64,000 nt of DNA, from the NCBI RefSeq assembly GCF_014696625.1, contig NZ_JACJQL010000011.1, forward strand, positions 1 through 64,000, written 5' to 3'. This stretch comes from Nostoc parmelioides FACHB-3921 (lineage in GTDB: Bacteria; Cyanobacteriota; Cyanobacteriia; Cyanobacteriales; Nostocaceae). Below, in pieces: positions 16,949 through 24,880 of the stretch. Position 1 is the stretch's first letter; the number at the start of each line of letters is the position of its first letter. The position numbers and the translations under genes are program-made. The notes under the pieces are model-generated. The model was not told where the DNA came from. It did not search any database and worked only from the letters and a program-made list of their open reading frames with translations.

Positions 16949-19786
16949 ATGTCTGCATTATCTATCTGGTGTCGCTACCGTTTTTATGTGTTATTGTTGA
17001 GTGTTTCTTTAGTTACAGTATTATTTTTCAGTAATAACCCTGCTGAAAGCCAATACAAAACTACATTGAGTCGAGTCAATTCCCCAGCAACATTAGTGGC
17101 GAACAATCCCCATCAATTCCGAGTCACAGAAAACGTCCACAAAACCGTTTTGAACAATGGTTTGACCGTATTCATCAAGGAAGTACCGACTGTACCGGTT
17201 GTCAGTGTACAGGTATGGTACAAGTTTGGTTCACGCCATGAAGAATCAGGTGTCAACGGCATCGCCCATCAATTAGAACACATGATGTTTAAAGGCACAA
17301 AAAGCCGTCCTATTCAATTTGGAAGTTTATTTAGTGCTTTAGGTAGTGACTCTAACGCCTTCACCAGTTATGACCAAACAGCATATTACGGCACAGTAGA
17401 ACGGGATAAGCTCAAGGCCATGCTAGTCTTGGAAGCAGACAGAATGCAAAACGCCCTCATTGATGCTGACAAATTAGCTAGTGAAAAGCGCGTAGTCATT
17501 TCCGAATTACAGGGCTATGAAAATAGCCCAGAATACCGCCTCAATCGCGCAGTCATGCAGGCGGTATTTCCCAATCATCCTTATGGTTTACCTGTAGGTG
17601 GTACTAAGGCGGATGTAGAAAAATTTCCAGTTGAAAAAGTACAAAAATACTATCAAGACTTTTACAGCCCCGATAATGCCGTGTTAGTCATTGTCGGCGA
17701 TTGCCAAGCAGAAGAAACCTTGGCAACAGTAAAAGAGATATTTGGCGGTATTCCTCAGCGTCAAAAGTCAAAAGTCAAGAGTCAAGAGTCAAGAGTCAAG
17801 AGTCAAGAGTCAATAGTCAAAAATCCCATAGTTCTAAGAGAACCAGGTGCGGCGGGACTGTTACAAGTGATTTACCCCCTACCGCCAGCGAGTCATGCGG
17901 ATATGCCAGCCCTAGAGGTAGTAGATTATATCTTGACTGAAGGGCGCAATTCTCGACTATATAAAGCATTGATAGAATCGGGTTTAGCCAGTGAAGTAGA
18001 AGCTTCTGTTGGTGGTTTGCAACAGGCTGGTTGGTATGAATTGTTGGTGACGGCAGATCCAGACCAAGATATAGGTAAAATTGACTCGGTATTGAATAAG
18101 GCGATCGCTAATCTTGCCCGCACAGGTGTAAAAACAGAAGAATTAGCTAGAGCTAAAAGACAGTTAGAGGCTGCCATAATTTTGAGTAACCGGACTATTA
18201 CTGATCAAGCCATGCAGTTAGGCAATGATGAGACGACTGTTGGTGATTATCGCTTTACAGATTATTATTTATCAGCAATTAGGCAAGTAACTTCAGCAGA
18301 TGTAGCGCGGGTAATTAATCAGTATTTACCAAAATCTCACCGGAAAGTAGGTATTTTTCAACCAACGACATCTACCAACACCAAAGAAGTTGGCAACAAA
18401 AAGTCAACACAACGCACACAAGAAAATCTCGCTGGCGACTCATCTGTCACATCATCCGAGGTGATGAAGTATCTACCATCTCTAGATACCACAACAGATA
18501 ATATTCCACAGAAGTCTCAAACACGTTTACCACAGCAGTTTACTTTAGCTAATGGTTTGCAAGTATTTTTGCTACCTGATAAAAGTACGCCTACCGTCAC
18601 CTTGAGTGGTTATGTGAAAGCAGGTACGGAATTTGATCCAGATGGACAAGCTGGTTTAGCCTCATTAGTAGCAGATAGCTTGATGAGTGGGACTAAAACT
18701 AAAAGTGCTTCGACTTTAGCTCAAGCGTTAGATGATAGGGGTGTGACTTTAGATTTTGCCGCGTATCGCAACGGTATGCGTATCCAAGCCGATAGTTTAG
18801 CTGAAGATTTTCCGGTGCTGATTCGGACATTAGCCGACGGACTGAAAAATAGTACATTTCCTAAAAAAGAACTGGAATTAAATCTGCAACAAGCTGTAAC
18901 TTCTCTGAAAATGGAATTAGATGATCCCGGTGAAGTTGCTAGAAGAATTTTTCTGCAATCGGTATACCCCAAGAAACATCCCCTACATACCTTTCCTACA
19001 GTGGAAAGTCTGCGGAAGATTCGCCGTCAGGATGTGATTGCCTTTAGTCAGAAATATTATCGTCCAGATACTACTGTGTTGGTGCTAATGGGGGATTTTG
19101 AACCTCAGCAAGTGCGATCGCTCATTCAAGCAGAATTTGGTGATTGGCAAGCTAGTGGAGAACCCCCAAGTATAAACTATCCCCAGGTTGGACTACCAAA
19201 AACTACCACGCGAGAGAATCCAGTATTACCTGGTAAGACCCAAGCTATTACTTACCTTGGTTATGCAGGTATTAAGCGTCAAGATCCGAGATTTTATGCG
19301 GCGCTAGTGTTAAACCAAATTTTGGGCGGGGATACCTTATCTAGTAGATTAGGGGCCCAAGTGCGCGATCGCCAAGGTTTAACTTATGGCATTTATAGCG
19401 ACTTCCAAGCCGAAAAAGATTTTGGAACTTTCTGGATTGAAATGCAAACCAGTCCTGAAGATGCGAATAAGGCGATCGCTAGCACCCAGCAAGTACTTGA
19501 GCAAATTCACCAACAAGGTGTGACAGCATCAGAAGTAGACACAGCTAAACGTACCTTGATTGGTAACTATAACGTTTCTTTGGCAGACCCAGAGGAGTTA
19601 ACCAATAAAGTCCTGATGAATCAAGTTTATGGACTAGAATCGGGCGAACTACATTCTTATAATCAAAAAATTCAGCAAGTTACCTTAACCGAAGTTAATC
19701 AAGCAGCTAGTGAATTACTCCACCCAGATCAAGTAGTAGTAGTAACGGCTGGGCCTTCTATGGTTGCAAGACAAGGTGTAAGGTAA
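16949..19786 (+). CDS. Two-domain M16 family zinc peptidase
   Basis: This protein of about 945 residues carries two M16 halves. After an N-terminal hydrophobic segment (secreted or membrane anchored), the first half has the inverted zinc motif HQLEH (near residue 110) and the downstream Glu in SELQGYENSPE. The second half (from about residue 530) is M16-like but lacks HXXEH, as in many tandem or two-chain M16 enzymes. Nine tandem GTCAAGA-type heptamers (17760-17822) are inserted in frame and encode a Lys/Ser/Gln/Glu-rich stretch. It probably degrades or processes exported proteins. It has no close operon partner. Confidence 0.92.
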   Translation: MSALSIWCRYRFYVLLLSVSLVTVLFFSNNPAESQYKTTLSRVNSPATLVANNPHQFRVTENVHKTVLNNGLTVFIKEVPTVPVVSVQVWYKFGSRHEESGVNGIAHQLEHMMFKGTKSRPIQFGSLFSALGSDSNAFTSYDQTAYYGTVERDKLKAMLVLEADRMQNALIDADKLASEKRVVISELQGYENSPEYRLNRAVMQAVFPNHPYGLPVGGTKADVEKFPVEKVQKYYQDFYSPDNAVLVIVGDCQAEETLATVKEIFGGIPQRQKSKVKSQESRVKSQESIVKNPIVLREPGAAGLLQVIYPLPPASHADMPALEVVDYILTEGRNSRLYKALIESGLASEVEASVGGLQQAGWYELLVTADPDQDIGKIDSVLNKAIANLARTGVKTEELARAKRQLEAAIILSNRTITDQAMQLGNDETTVGDYRFTDYYLSAIRQVTSADVARVINQYLPKSHRKVGIFQPTTSTNTKEVGNKKSTQRTQENLAGDSSVTSSEVMKYLPSLDTTTDNIPQKSQTRLPQQFTLANGLQVFLLPDKSTPTVTLSGYVKAGTEFDPDGQAGLASLVADSLMSGTKTKSASTLAQALDDRGVTLDFAAYRNGMRIQADSLAEDFPVLIRTLADGLKNSTFPKKELELNLQQAVTSLKMELDDPGEVARRIFLQSVYPKKHPLHTFPTVESLRKIRRQDVIAFSQKYYRPDTTVLVLMGDFEPQQVRSLIQAEFGDWQASGEPPSINYPQVGLPKTTTRENPVLPGKTQAITYLGYAGIKRQDPRFYAALVLNQILGGDTLSSRLGAQVRDRQGLTYGIYSDFQAEKDFGTFWIEMQTSPEDANKAIASTQQVLEQIHQQGVTASEVDTAKRTLIGNYNVSLADPEELTNKVLMNQVYGLESGELHSYNQKIQQVTLTEVNQAASELLHPDQVVVVTAGPSMVARQGVR
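17760..17822 (+). repeat. In-frame STRR inside the M16 peptidase gene
   Basis: Nine consecutive heptamers (two GTCAAAA, five GTCAAGA, GTCAATA, GTCAAAA) total 63 bases, a multiple of three, so the reading frame is kept. They encode about 21 residues with a seven-residue period in a loop between conserved M16 segments. Confidence 0.92.
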
Positions 19787-19878
19787 ATAGTGATAACTGT
19801 TGACGGTTTACGGTTGTAGGGGTGGGTTTAAATACTGCCCCTATGGACTAATACCAATTCAATTCATCATTGCCACAA

Positions 19879-19920
19879 ATCATTGGCTAAAGAAGAAGAC
19901 GCGATTCATCGCGTCTCTAC
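19879..19920. repeat. GACGCGAT hairpin repeat, left copy
   Basis: Arms AGACGCGA (19897-19904) and TCGCGTCT (19909-19916) are preceded by AATCATTGGCTAAAG. The same roughly 40-bp block occurs in inverted orientation at 21461-21500, and core hairpins recur at 37353 and 37393. Confidence 0.85.
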
Positions 19921-19996
19921 AGATGGTTTATTTGTCGCATTCTTTTTTTCAAATTGATATAACTTATTCCCGGAAATTCGCAAAATTGTATACGCC

Positions 19997-20470
19997 ATGA
20001 TTTCATTTTTATTACCAATAGCTCGTCAAATTTGCGTGTTTTTTACCCTGCTGTTATATTTTACTTTTACTAACACTAATTCTGCATTGGCGGCAAAAGA
20101 ATCTAGTGATTTACTTAAACAACCTGTTGCGGAAATTACAGTATCTTTGGGTAATTCTGCTAACGAACTCAAGTTTGAACCAAATAACTTGGAATTAGTC
20201 GCTGGGAAACGTTATCTACTACACCTCAATAACCCCAGCCAATTGAAACATTATTTTACTGCCAAAGACTTTGCCGATGGGATTTGGACGCAAAAAGTGG
20301 AAGCAGGCAAAGTGGAAATTAAAGGGGCGATTCATGAACTGGAACTTAAGCCCGGTGCTGAAGCTGAATGGGTTCTCCTAGCCATCAAACCAGGAAAATA
20401 TGGCTTACGCTGTCCCATCCCAGGACATACTGAAGCAGGGATGACAGGAGAAATCGTGATCAGTCCCTAG
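19997..20470 (+). CDS. Cupredoxin-domain (plastocyanin-like) exported protein
   Basis: This 157-residue protein has an N-terminal signal peptide ending near ALAAKES and a cupredoxin beta-barrel. Probable copper ligands are His in LKHYFTAKD and the Cys, His and Met of RCPIPGHTEAGM, the typical type 1 site arrangement. It is longer than plastocyanin and diverges in the middle, so it may be a periplasmic or lumenal copper protein rather than a PetE electron carrier. It precedes map by about 130 bases on the same strand. Both genes sit between inverted copies of a GACGCGAT hairpin repeat. Confidence 0.85.
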   Translation: MISFLLPIARQICVFFTLLLYFTFTNTNSALAAKESSDLLKQPVAEITVSLGNSANELKFEPNNLELVAGKRYLLHLNNPSQLKHYFTAKDFADGIWTQKVEAGKVEIKGAIHELELKPGAEAEWVLLAIKPGKYGLRCPIPGHTEAGMTGEIVISP

Positions 20471-20604
20471 TCAGCAGTCAGCCATCATCTATATACGTAT
20501 CTAGCAGCGAAAAATAAGTTAACTTAAGTATAGATATTATTTCTCAATTGTTTAGAAATAACCTGCAACCTTAGCGGCAAGGCGCAAGTAATAATTGATT
20601 TCCC

Positions 20605-21432
20605 ATGAATATTCTCACCAACTTGCTTTCTCAAACACCTAAGCCATCACCTGCCAAAAAACAACGCCGGGGTATTGAAATTAAATCACCCCGCGAAATT
20701 GATATTATGCGAGAGTCGGCGAAAATTGTCGCCACTGTACTTAAAGAGATTTCCGGGCTGGTAAAACCAGGTATGACGACAGCTGACTTGGATGCTTATG
20801 CGGAAAAGCGTATCCGCGAAATGGGTGCAACACCAAGTTTTAAGGGCTATCACGGCTTTACTGGTTCTATTTGCTCTAGTATTAATAACGAAGTTGTACA
20901 TGGTATTCCCAGTCATAAGAAAGTCATTCGGACTGGAGATGTCTTAAAAGTAGACACAGGTGCTTATTTTCAAGGCTTTCATGGTGATTCCTGTATTACG
21001 ATCGCTGTTGGTGAAGTAACTCCAGATGCCGCTAAACTGATTCGCGTAGCTGAAGAGGCGCTATATAAGGGCATTGAACAAGTCAAAGCAGGTGCATACC
21101 TCCTTGATTTAGCTGGGGCAATTGAGGATCATGTAAAAATGAATGGCTTTACTGTGGTAGAAGAATTCACAGGACACGGTGTGGGACGTAACCTACATGA
21201 AGAACCGTCTGTATTTAACTACCGCACCAGAGAAATGCCCAATGTGAAACTGCGTGCAGGGATGACATTGGCAATTGAACCCATTTTAAATGCAGGTTCT
21301 AAACACACCCGGACTTTATCCGATCGCTGGACGGCTGTAACAGTAGATAATTCTCTATCAGCCCAATTTGAGCATACAGTTTTAGTCACAGAAACCGGTT
21401 ACGAAATTTTAACCGATCGCACAAAGGTTTAA
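20605..21432 (+). CDS. map: Methionine aminopeptidase, type I
   Basis: This 275-residue enzyme removes the initiator Met from new proteins. The metal ligands are visible: two Asp in [14 protein letters not shown], His in [13 protein letters not shown], Glu in AIEPIL and Glu in FEHTVLV. It carries an N-terminal extension of about 40 residues rich in Pro, Lys and Arg that is absent from short type I enzymes; cyanobacteria usually carry several map paralogues. It starts at an ATG about 130 bases after the cupredoxin gene. A GACGCGAT hairpin follows the stop. Confidence 0.95.
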   Translation: MNILTNLLSQTPKPSPAKKQRRGIEIKSPREIDIMRESAKIVATVLKEISGLVKPGMTTADLDAYAEKRIREMGATPSFKGYHGFTGSICSSINNEVVHGIPSHKKVIRTGDVLKVDTGAYFQGFHGDSCITIAVGEVTPDAAKLIRVAEEALYKGIEQVKAGAYLLDLAGAIEDHVKMNGFTVVEEFTGHGVGRNLHEEPSVFNYRTREMPNVKLRAGMTLAIEPILNAGSKHTRTLSDRWTAVTVDNSLSAQFEHTVLVTETGYEILTDRTKV

Positions 21433-21460
21433 AAAAGAATAGGACACACAAACCACTTGT

Positions 21461-21500
21461 AGAGACGCGATTCATCGCGTCTTCCTCAGCCAATGATTAA
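21461..21500. repeat. GACGCGAT hairpin repeat, right inverted copy
   Basis: Arms AGACGCGA (21463-21470) and TCGCGTCT (21475-21482) continue into TTCCTCAGCCAATGATT, the inverted counterpart of the block at 19879-19920. Confidence 0.85.
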
Positions 21501-21579
21501 TTTGTCAATAGTCCATAGTCAATATTCAAAATCAAGGTTTTTGGACTGTGGACTATTAACCACCGAAGAGTTTTTTAGT

Positions 21580-22974
21580 TCAGCACGTAAGTCCTAAATT
21601 TACCTGACTCACAGCTGAAACTACACCTTGGGCTTCTAATACAGCCGCTACCTGTAAAATCAAAGCTTCATTGTATGGGGCGGCTATTAACTGCACACCT
21701 AAAGGTAAAGTATTGGGACGCTGAATTGGTACTGATAAAACAGGTAAGCCAATAAAAGATAGGGGTTGAGTGAACAATCCTAAATGGGGACGTACTAGAA
21801 TTTCTTCCCCATCTAAAATCATTGTCTGTTGACCGATTAGCGGTGCTGTAATAGGTGTAGTAGGGGCGAGAATTACATCGACATTCTGAAAAACTTCACG
21901 GATGCGATCGCGGTACCATTGCCGAAAGCGTTGTGCTTGTATATACCAATTACTGGGAATTAATGCCCCTGCCAAAAAGCGATCGCGTGTTGCGGGGTCA
22001 AAATCTTGGGGACGTGTTCTTAATTTATCTAAGTGTAAATTTGCGCCTTCGCTGGCGGTAATTACAAATGCGGCTGCCCTGGCGCGGTGGGCTTCTGGTA
22101 AAGTTACGTAATTGGTTACGTTTAAAGCATTGGCTACTTCCTGCACGGCTGCTAATGCTGCCGATGTTGCCCCTTTTTGGAAATAATCATCAGCGATCGC
22201 TATTTTAATATGAGAGATATCTTGATGGAGTTGCTGTAAAGTGGGGTTTGCAGGTCGTTGAGTGCAGATAGGATCGCGATCGTCTTCTCCTTGCAAAATA
22301 TCAAATATTGTGGCGATATCCGCAACGGAACGGGCAAAGGGGCCAATGTGGTCAAAACTAATAGAAAATAAAGCCACCCCACCACGGGACAAACGCCCGT
22401 AAGTCGGCTTAAAACCAAACACACCACACAAAGCCGCCGGGACACGAATGGAACCATTAGTATCAGAACCCAAGGTAAAAGGAACCAACCCAGCCGCCAC
22501 CGCCGCCGCCGAACCACCAGAGGAACCCCCAGCCACTCGCTGTAAATCATGGGGGTTACGAGTAGCACCATAATGGAAATTTTCTGTAACAAATCCGTAG
22601 GCGTACTCATCCATATTTAAAGCGCCTACCAACACCGCACCAGCTTGTTTCAGCTTGGCGACTGCGGTTGCATCTCGCCTAGCTGGCGGATTTTCGGCAT
22701 TGATTTTTGCACCCGCCAGAGTCGTCAAACCAGCAATATCAAATAAGTTTTTTACAGCAAAAGGCACACCAGCCAGTAACCCAGGATAATTACCTGCGGC
22801 TATTTCCCTATCAATAAGTGCTGCATCCGCCAAAGCCGTTTCCCTAGTTACAGCAGTAAAACAATTCAGTTCTACATCCTGTGCTGCTATCCGCGCTAAA
22901 GCAGCCTGCGTCACCTCTACGGCGGTAACTTTACCCTCACGTATAGCTTTAGCGATGGAGACAGCATCATTCAT
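21580..22974 (-). CDS. AtzE family amidohydrolase (amidase signature enzyme)
   Basis: This 464-residue amidase has the signature segment with the Ser-cisSer-Lys catalytic triad: Lys in VKNLFD, and Ser residues in GGSSGGSAAAVAAG and TLGSDTNGSIRVPA. The overall pattern and the preceding AtzG-like gene point to the AtzE branch; AtzE acts with AtzG on 1-carboxybiuret in cyanuric acid degradation. Its physiological substrate in cyanobacteria is not known. The ATG overlaps the stop of the AtzG-like gene by four bases, indicating coupling like that of a GatC-GatA pair. Confidence 0.9.
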   Translation of the reverse strand: MNDAVSIAKAIREGKVTAVEVTQAALARIAAQDVELNCFTAVTRETALADAALIDREIAAGNYPGLLAGVPFAVKNLFDIAGLTTLAGAKINAENPPARRDATAVAKLKQAGAVLVGALNMDEYAYGFVTENFHYGATRNPHDLQRVAGGSSGGSAAAVAAGLVPFTLGSDTNGSIRVPAALCGVFGFKPTYGRLSRGGVALFSISFDHIGPFARSVADIATIFDILQGEDDRDPICTQRPANPTLQQLHQDISHIKIAIADDYFQKGATSAALAAVQEVANALNVTNYVTLPEAHRARAAAFVITASEGANLHLDKLRTRPQDFDPATRDRFLAGALIPSNWYIQAQRFRQWYRDRIREVFQNVDVILAPTTPITAPLIGQQTMILDGEEILVRPHLGLFTQPLSFIGLPVLSVPIQRPNTLPLGVQLIAAPYNEALILQVAAVLEAQGVVSAVSQVNLGLTC

Positions 22975-23159
22975 GGTTTAAAGACAGGCGCAGGTTCTAT
23001 TGCTTCTGGTAGTGGGAATGAGTTAACAAGTTGAGCGATCGCTTTTATTCTCTCAAAATTTGCCACCACTCCATCCCGATACTCATTTTTTATCGGCAAA
23101 TCCAATAGCAACGCCGTTTGTTCAACATACACACCCAACGCTTGATCTTTCATCTCCAT
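22971..23159 (-). CDS. AtzG-like small subunit (DUF4089)
   Basis: This 62-residue protein contains VYVEQTALLLDLPI and an aliphatic helix (NFERIKAIAQLVNSFPLP) that match the AtzG/DUF4089 family, a GatC-like wrapper needed to stabilise AtzE. It is encoded immediately before the amidase and overlaps it by four bases. A second in-frame ATG lies two codons in. The DUF952 gene precedes it at a 6-base distance, so all three are probably one transcript. Confidence 0.85.
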   Translation of the reverse strand: MEMKDQALGVYVEQTALLLDLPIKNEYRDGVVANFERIKAIAQLVNSFPLPEAIEPAPVFKP

Positions 23160-23165
23160 ACTTAT

Positions 23166-23513
23166 CTACCCTAAACTTACAACCTCTGGCGGCAACTCAA
23201 ACAACCCATTTTCCCCAAGCTCAAAATCAATCACCTGATACACAGCATCAAGATTCAACTCGCCATAAATATGCGGAAATAACTCACCATCAGCCGTCTC
23301 ATAACGAATTTCTGGTTTAACTTGATCAGCATTGATAAAAAGTAACACTAATTCCGTTTGGTGATGAAAAAATCTATTAGCAACCTTGAGTATTTGTGTT
23401 GCTTGAGAAGAGTGAATAAATCCTTCAGTATCCAGCGAATCTGCACGGTAGCTGCCGACATTTTTTGCTTGTTCCCATTGTTGACGTTTGGTAATGTGGA
23501 GAATAGTCTTCAT
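23166..23513 (-). CDS. DUF952 family protein
   Basis: The product of about 115 residues matches DUF952: KTILHITKRQQWEQAK at the start, GFIHSSQATQILKVANRF in the middle and ELFPHIYGELNLDAV towards the end, with conserved His residues in FIHSS and FPHIYG. The fold is related to ADP-ribosyl-transferase-like proteins in some structural classifications; no function is assigned here. The ATG at 23513 is chosen; an upstream ATG lies inside the adjacent inverted repeat. It is probably the first gene of a three-gene operon with the AtzG- and AtzE-like genes. Confidence 0.85.
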   Translation of the reverse strand: MKTILHITKRQQWEQAKNVGSYRADSLDTEGFIHSSQATQILKVANRFFHHQTELVLLFINADQVKPEIRYETADGELFPHIYGELNLDAVYQVIDFELGENGLFELPPEVVSLG

Positions 23514-23542
23514 ATTTGATTTATTAAAGTCTTGAATATTGA

Positions 23543-24250
23543 GTAGGGTGGGCATTGCCCACCAATTATCTCATTATTTAGTAACCAAACTCATTCTCCA
23601 GCTTTTTCTAAAATTTTATCAAAATCAGGTATTTGTATTCTCTCCCCAGAACATGAACAATACCAATTGCTAGAATAAATACCTTTTCTCACAAATTTAT
23701 GGAAACTAGAATAATCCCATAAGTGAGGACAAGAAACTAAACCATGCTTAACTGGATTGTAATGGATATAGTTCAAATGCTTTTCAAAATCAGCTTCATC
23801 ACGTATGGTATGTTCCCAAAAACGACGTTGCCATACATTACTTTCCCGGTGTTTACGGCGTGAATTAGATAAATTTTCAGGTAATATTGTTTTACTACCT
23901 AGTGAACGGGTAAATAAAACTTTTAATCTGCCAATTCGTTGGGAATAATTTTTGTCTTCAGTAGGTAAAGTCCAGAGAAAATGGATATGATCTGGCAAAA
24001 CAACTGCGCCCTCTATTTCAAAAGGCATTTCGGAACGTACTTTTGCTAGAGCAGAACGCAAGTGAGAGATATTTTCTATGTTTGAAAATATTGGGTAGCG
24101 TTGGTATGTCACCAATGTTAAAAAGAAAGTCCCACCTGGCAAATATGCACGACGATATTCAGGCATATTGGTGAGTTAAATTATAGGTTTTGGAACAATT
24201 TTTAGTGTGTATTTTTACATAATATTTTTGGTGGGCAATGCCCACCCTAC
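23543..24250. mobile_element. RAYT/REP element with 23-bp inverted ends
   Basis: Perfect 23-bp inverted repeats (23543-23565 and 24228-24250) bracket the RAYT gene. Each repeat is itself a near-palindrome with a GGTGGGCA/TGCCCACC stem. This is the architecture of a RAYT gene with flanking REP sequences, about 708 bp long. The right repeat also contributes the stop codon of the neighbouring KGK-type gene. Confidence 0.9.
23591..24166 (-). CDS. REP-associated tyrosine transposase (RAYT, IS200-like Y1)
   Basis: This 191-residue single-strand-type transposase has the HUH motif in PDHIHFLWTLP (near residues 57-67) and the probable catalytic Tyr in NYIHYNPVKHGLVS (near residue 133), with the RAYT-typical VWQRRFWEHTIRDEADF just before it. 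RAYTs are domesticated relatives of IS200 transposases that act on REP hairpins. The gene is bracketed by matching inverted GGTGGGCA-type hairpins. The catalytic residues look intact, so it could be active. Confidence 0.93.
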   Translation of the reverse strand: MPEYRRAYLPGGTFFLTLVTYQRYPIFSNIENISHLRSALAKVRSEMPFEIEGAVVLPDHIHFLWTLPTEDKNYSQRIGRLKVLFTRSLGSKTILPENLSNSRRKHRESNVWQRRFWEHTIRDEADFEKHLNYIHYNPVKHGLVSCPHLWDYSSFHKFVRKGIYSSNWYCSCSGERIQIPDFDKILEKAGE

Positions 24251-24669
24251 TGAGACTGAATTATTTGGCGAAGGTCATCTAGAGGTGATGGAGGTTCGAT
24301 ATTTTCATTTAAGAAAAATTCGAGATTTACGTTATATTCTGGTTTTTTTAAATCAGGATTGACAGAAATATTGATCTTAATTTGTCCTGTTTCCCAACCT
24401 TTACTACCTATTTTAAGAACTTGACACTGTATGCTCAATTTATATTCTATTTCTTTAATTGGAATATACTGATTATCTCCAAGAGAGATATTTCTCAATA
24501 AATCACAGACATAACTATCAGGTTTTTTAGTCACCTGATTGTAAGTTCCTTTATTCCATTTAGTTTTGATATCACCTTCGATTACCTGTTTTAACTTTCT
24601 TACTTGAAATGTATCAGTTCCAATCAAGATAACATCATCGCTATCTAATAGAATAATTTTATTATTCAT
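24247..24669 (-). CDS. KGK-domain-like hypothetical protein, end set by repeat
   Basis: The N-terminal half (LDSDDVILIGTDTFQVRKLK, then WNKGTYNQ) resembles the cyanobacterial KGK domain of unknown function; the C-terminal half is not recognised. The product is 140 residues with no signal or membrane segment. The stop codon (24247-24249) lies inside the 23-bp inverted end of the adjacent RAYT element, so insertion of that element may have replaced the native C-terminus. Assignment to KGK is from memory of the pattern. Confidence 0.6.
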   Translation of the reverse strand: MNNKIILLDSDDVILIGTDTFQVRKLKQVIEGDIKTKWNKGTYNQVTKKPDSYVCDLLRNISLGDNQYIPIKEIEYKLSIQCQVLKIGSKGWETGQIKINISVNPDLKKPEYNVNLEFFLNENIEPPSPLDDLRQIIQSQ

Positions 24670-24880
24670 ACCAATTTATCCAGGTTATTTAGATTTAGGA
24701 ATCTAAGTCAATTATCAATCTTCATGTTCATTTTAATCTCTTGTTTGTAAGAAATATCTAGTAAGAATACGGAAATAATAGTTCCATTATTTCTTATCTC
24801 ACGCAGAGACGCAGAAGCACAGAGAAAACTTTGTGACTTTGCGTCTACCCTGCGGAAACGGCTTTGTCGAATGCGCGAAC

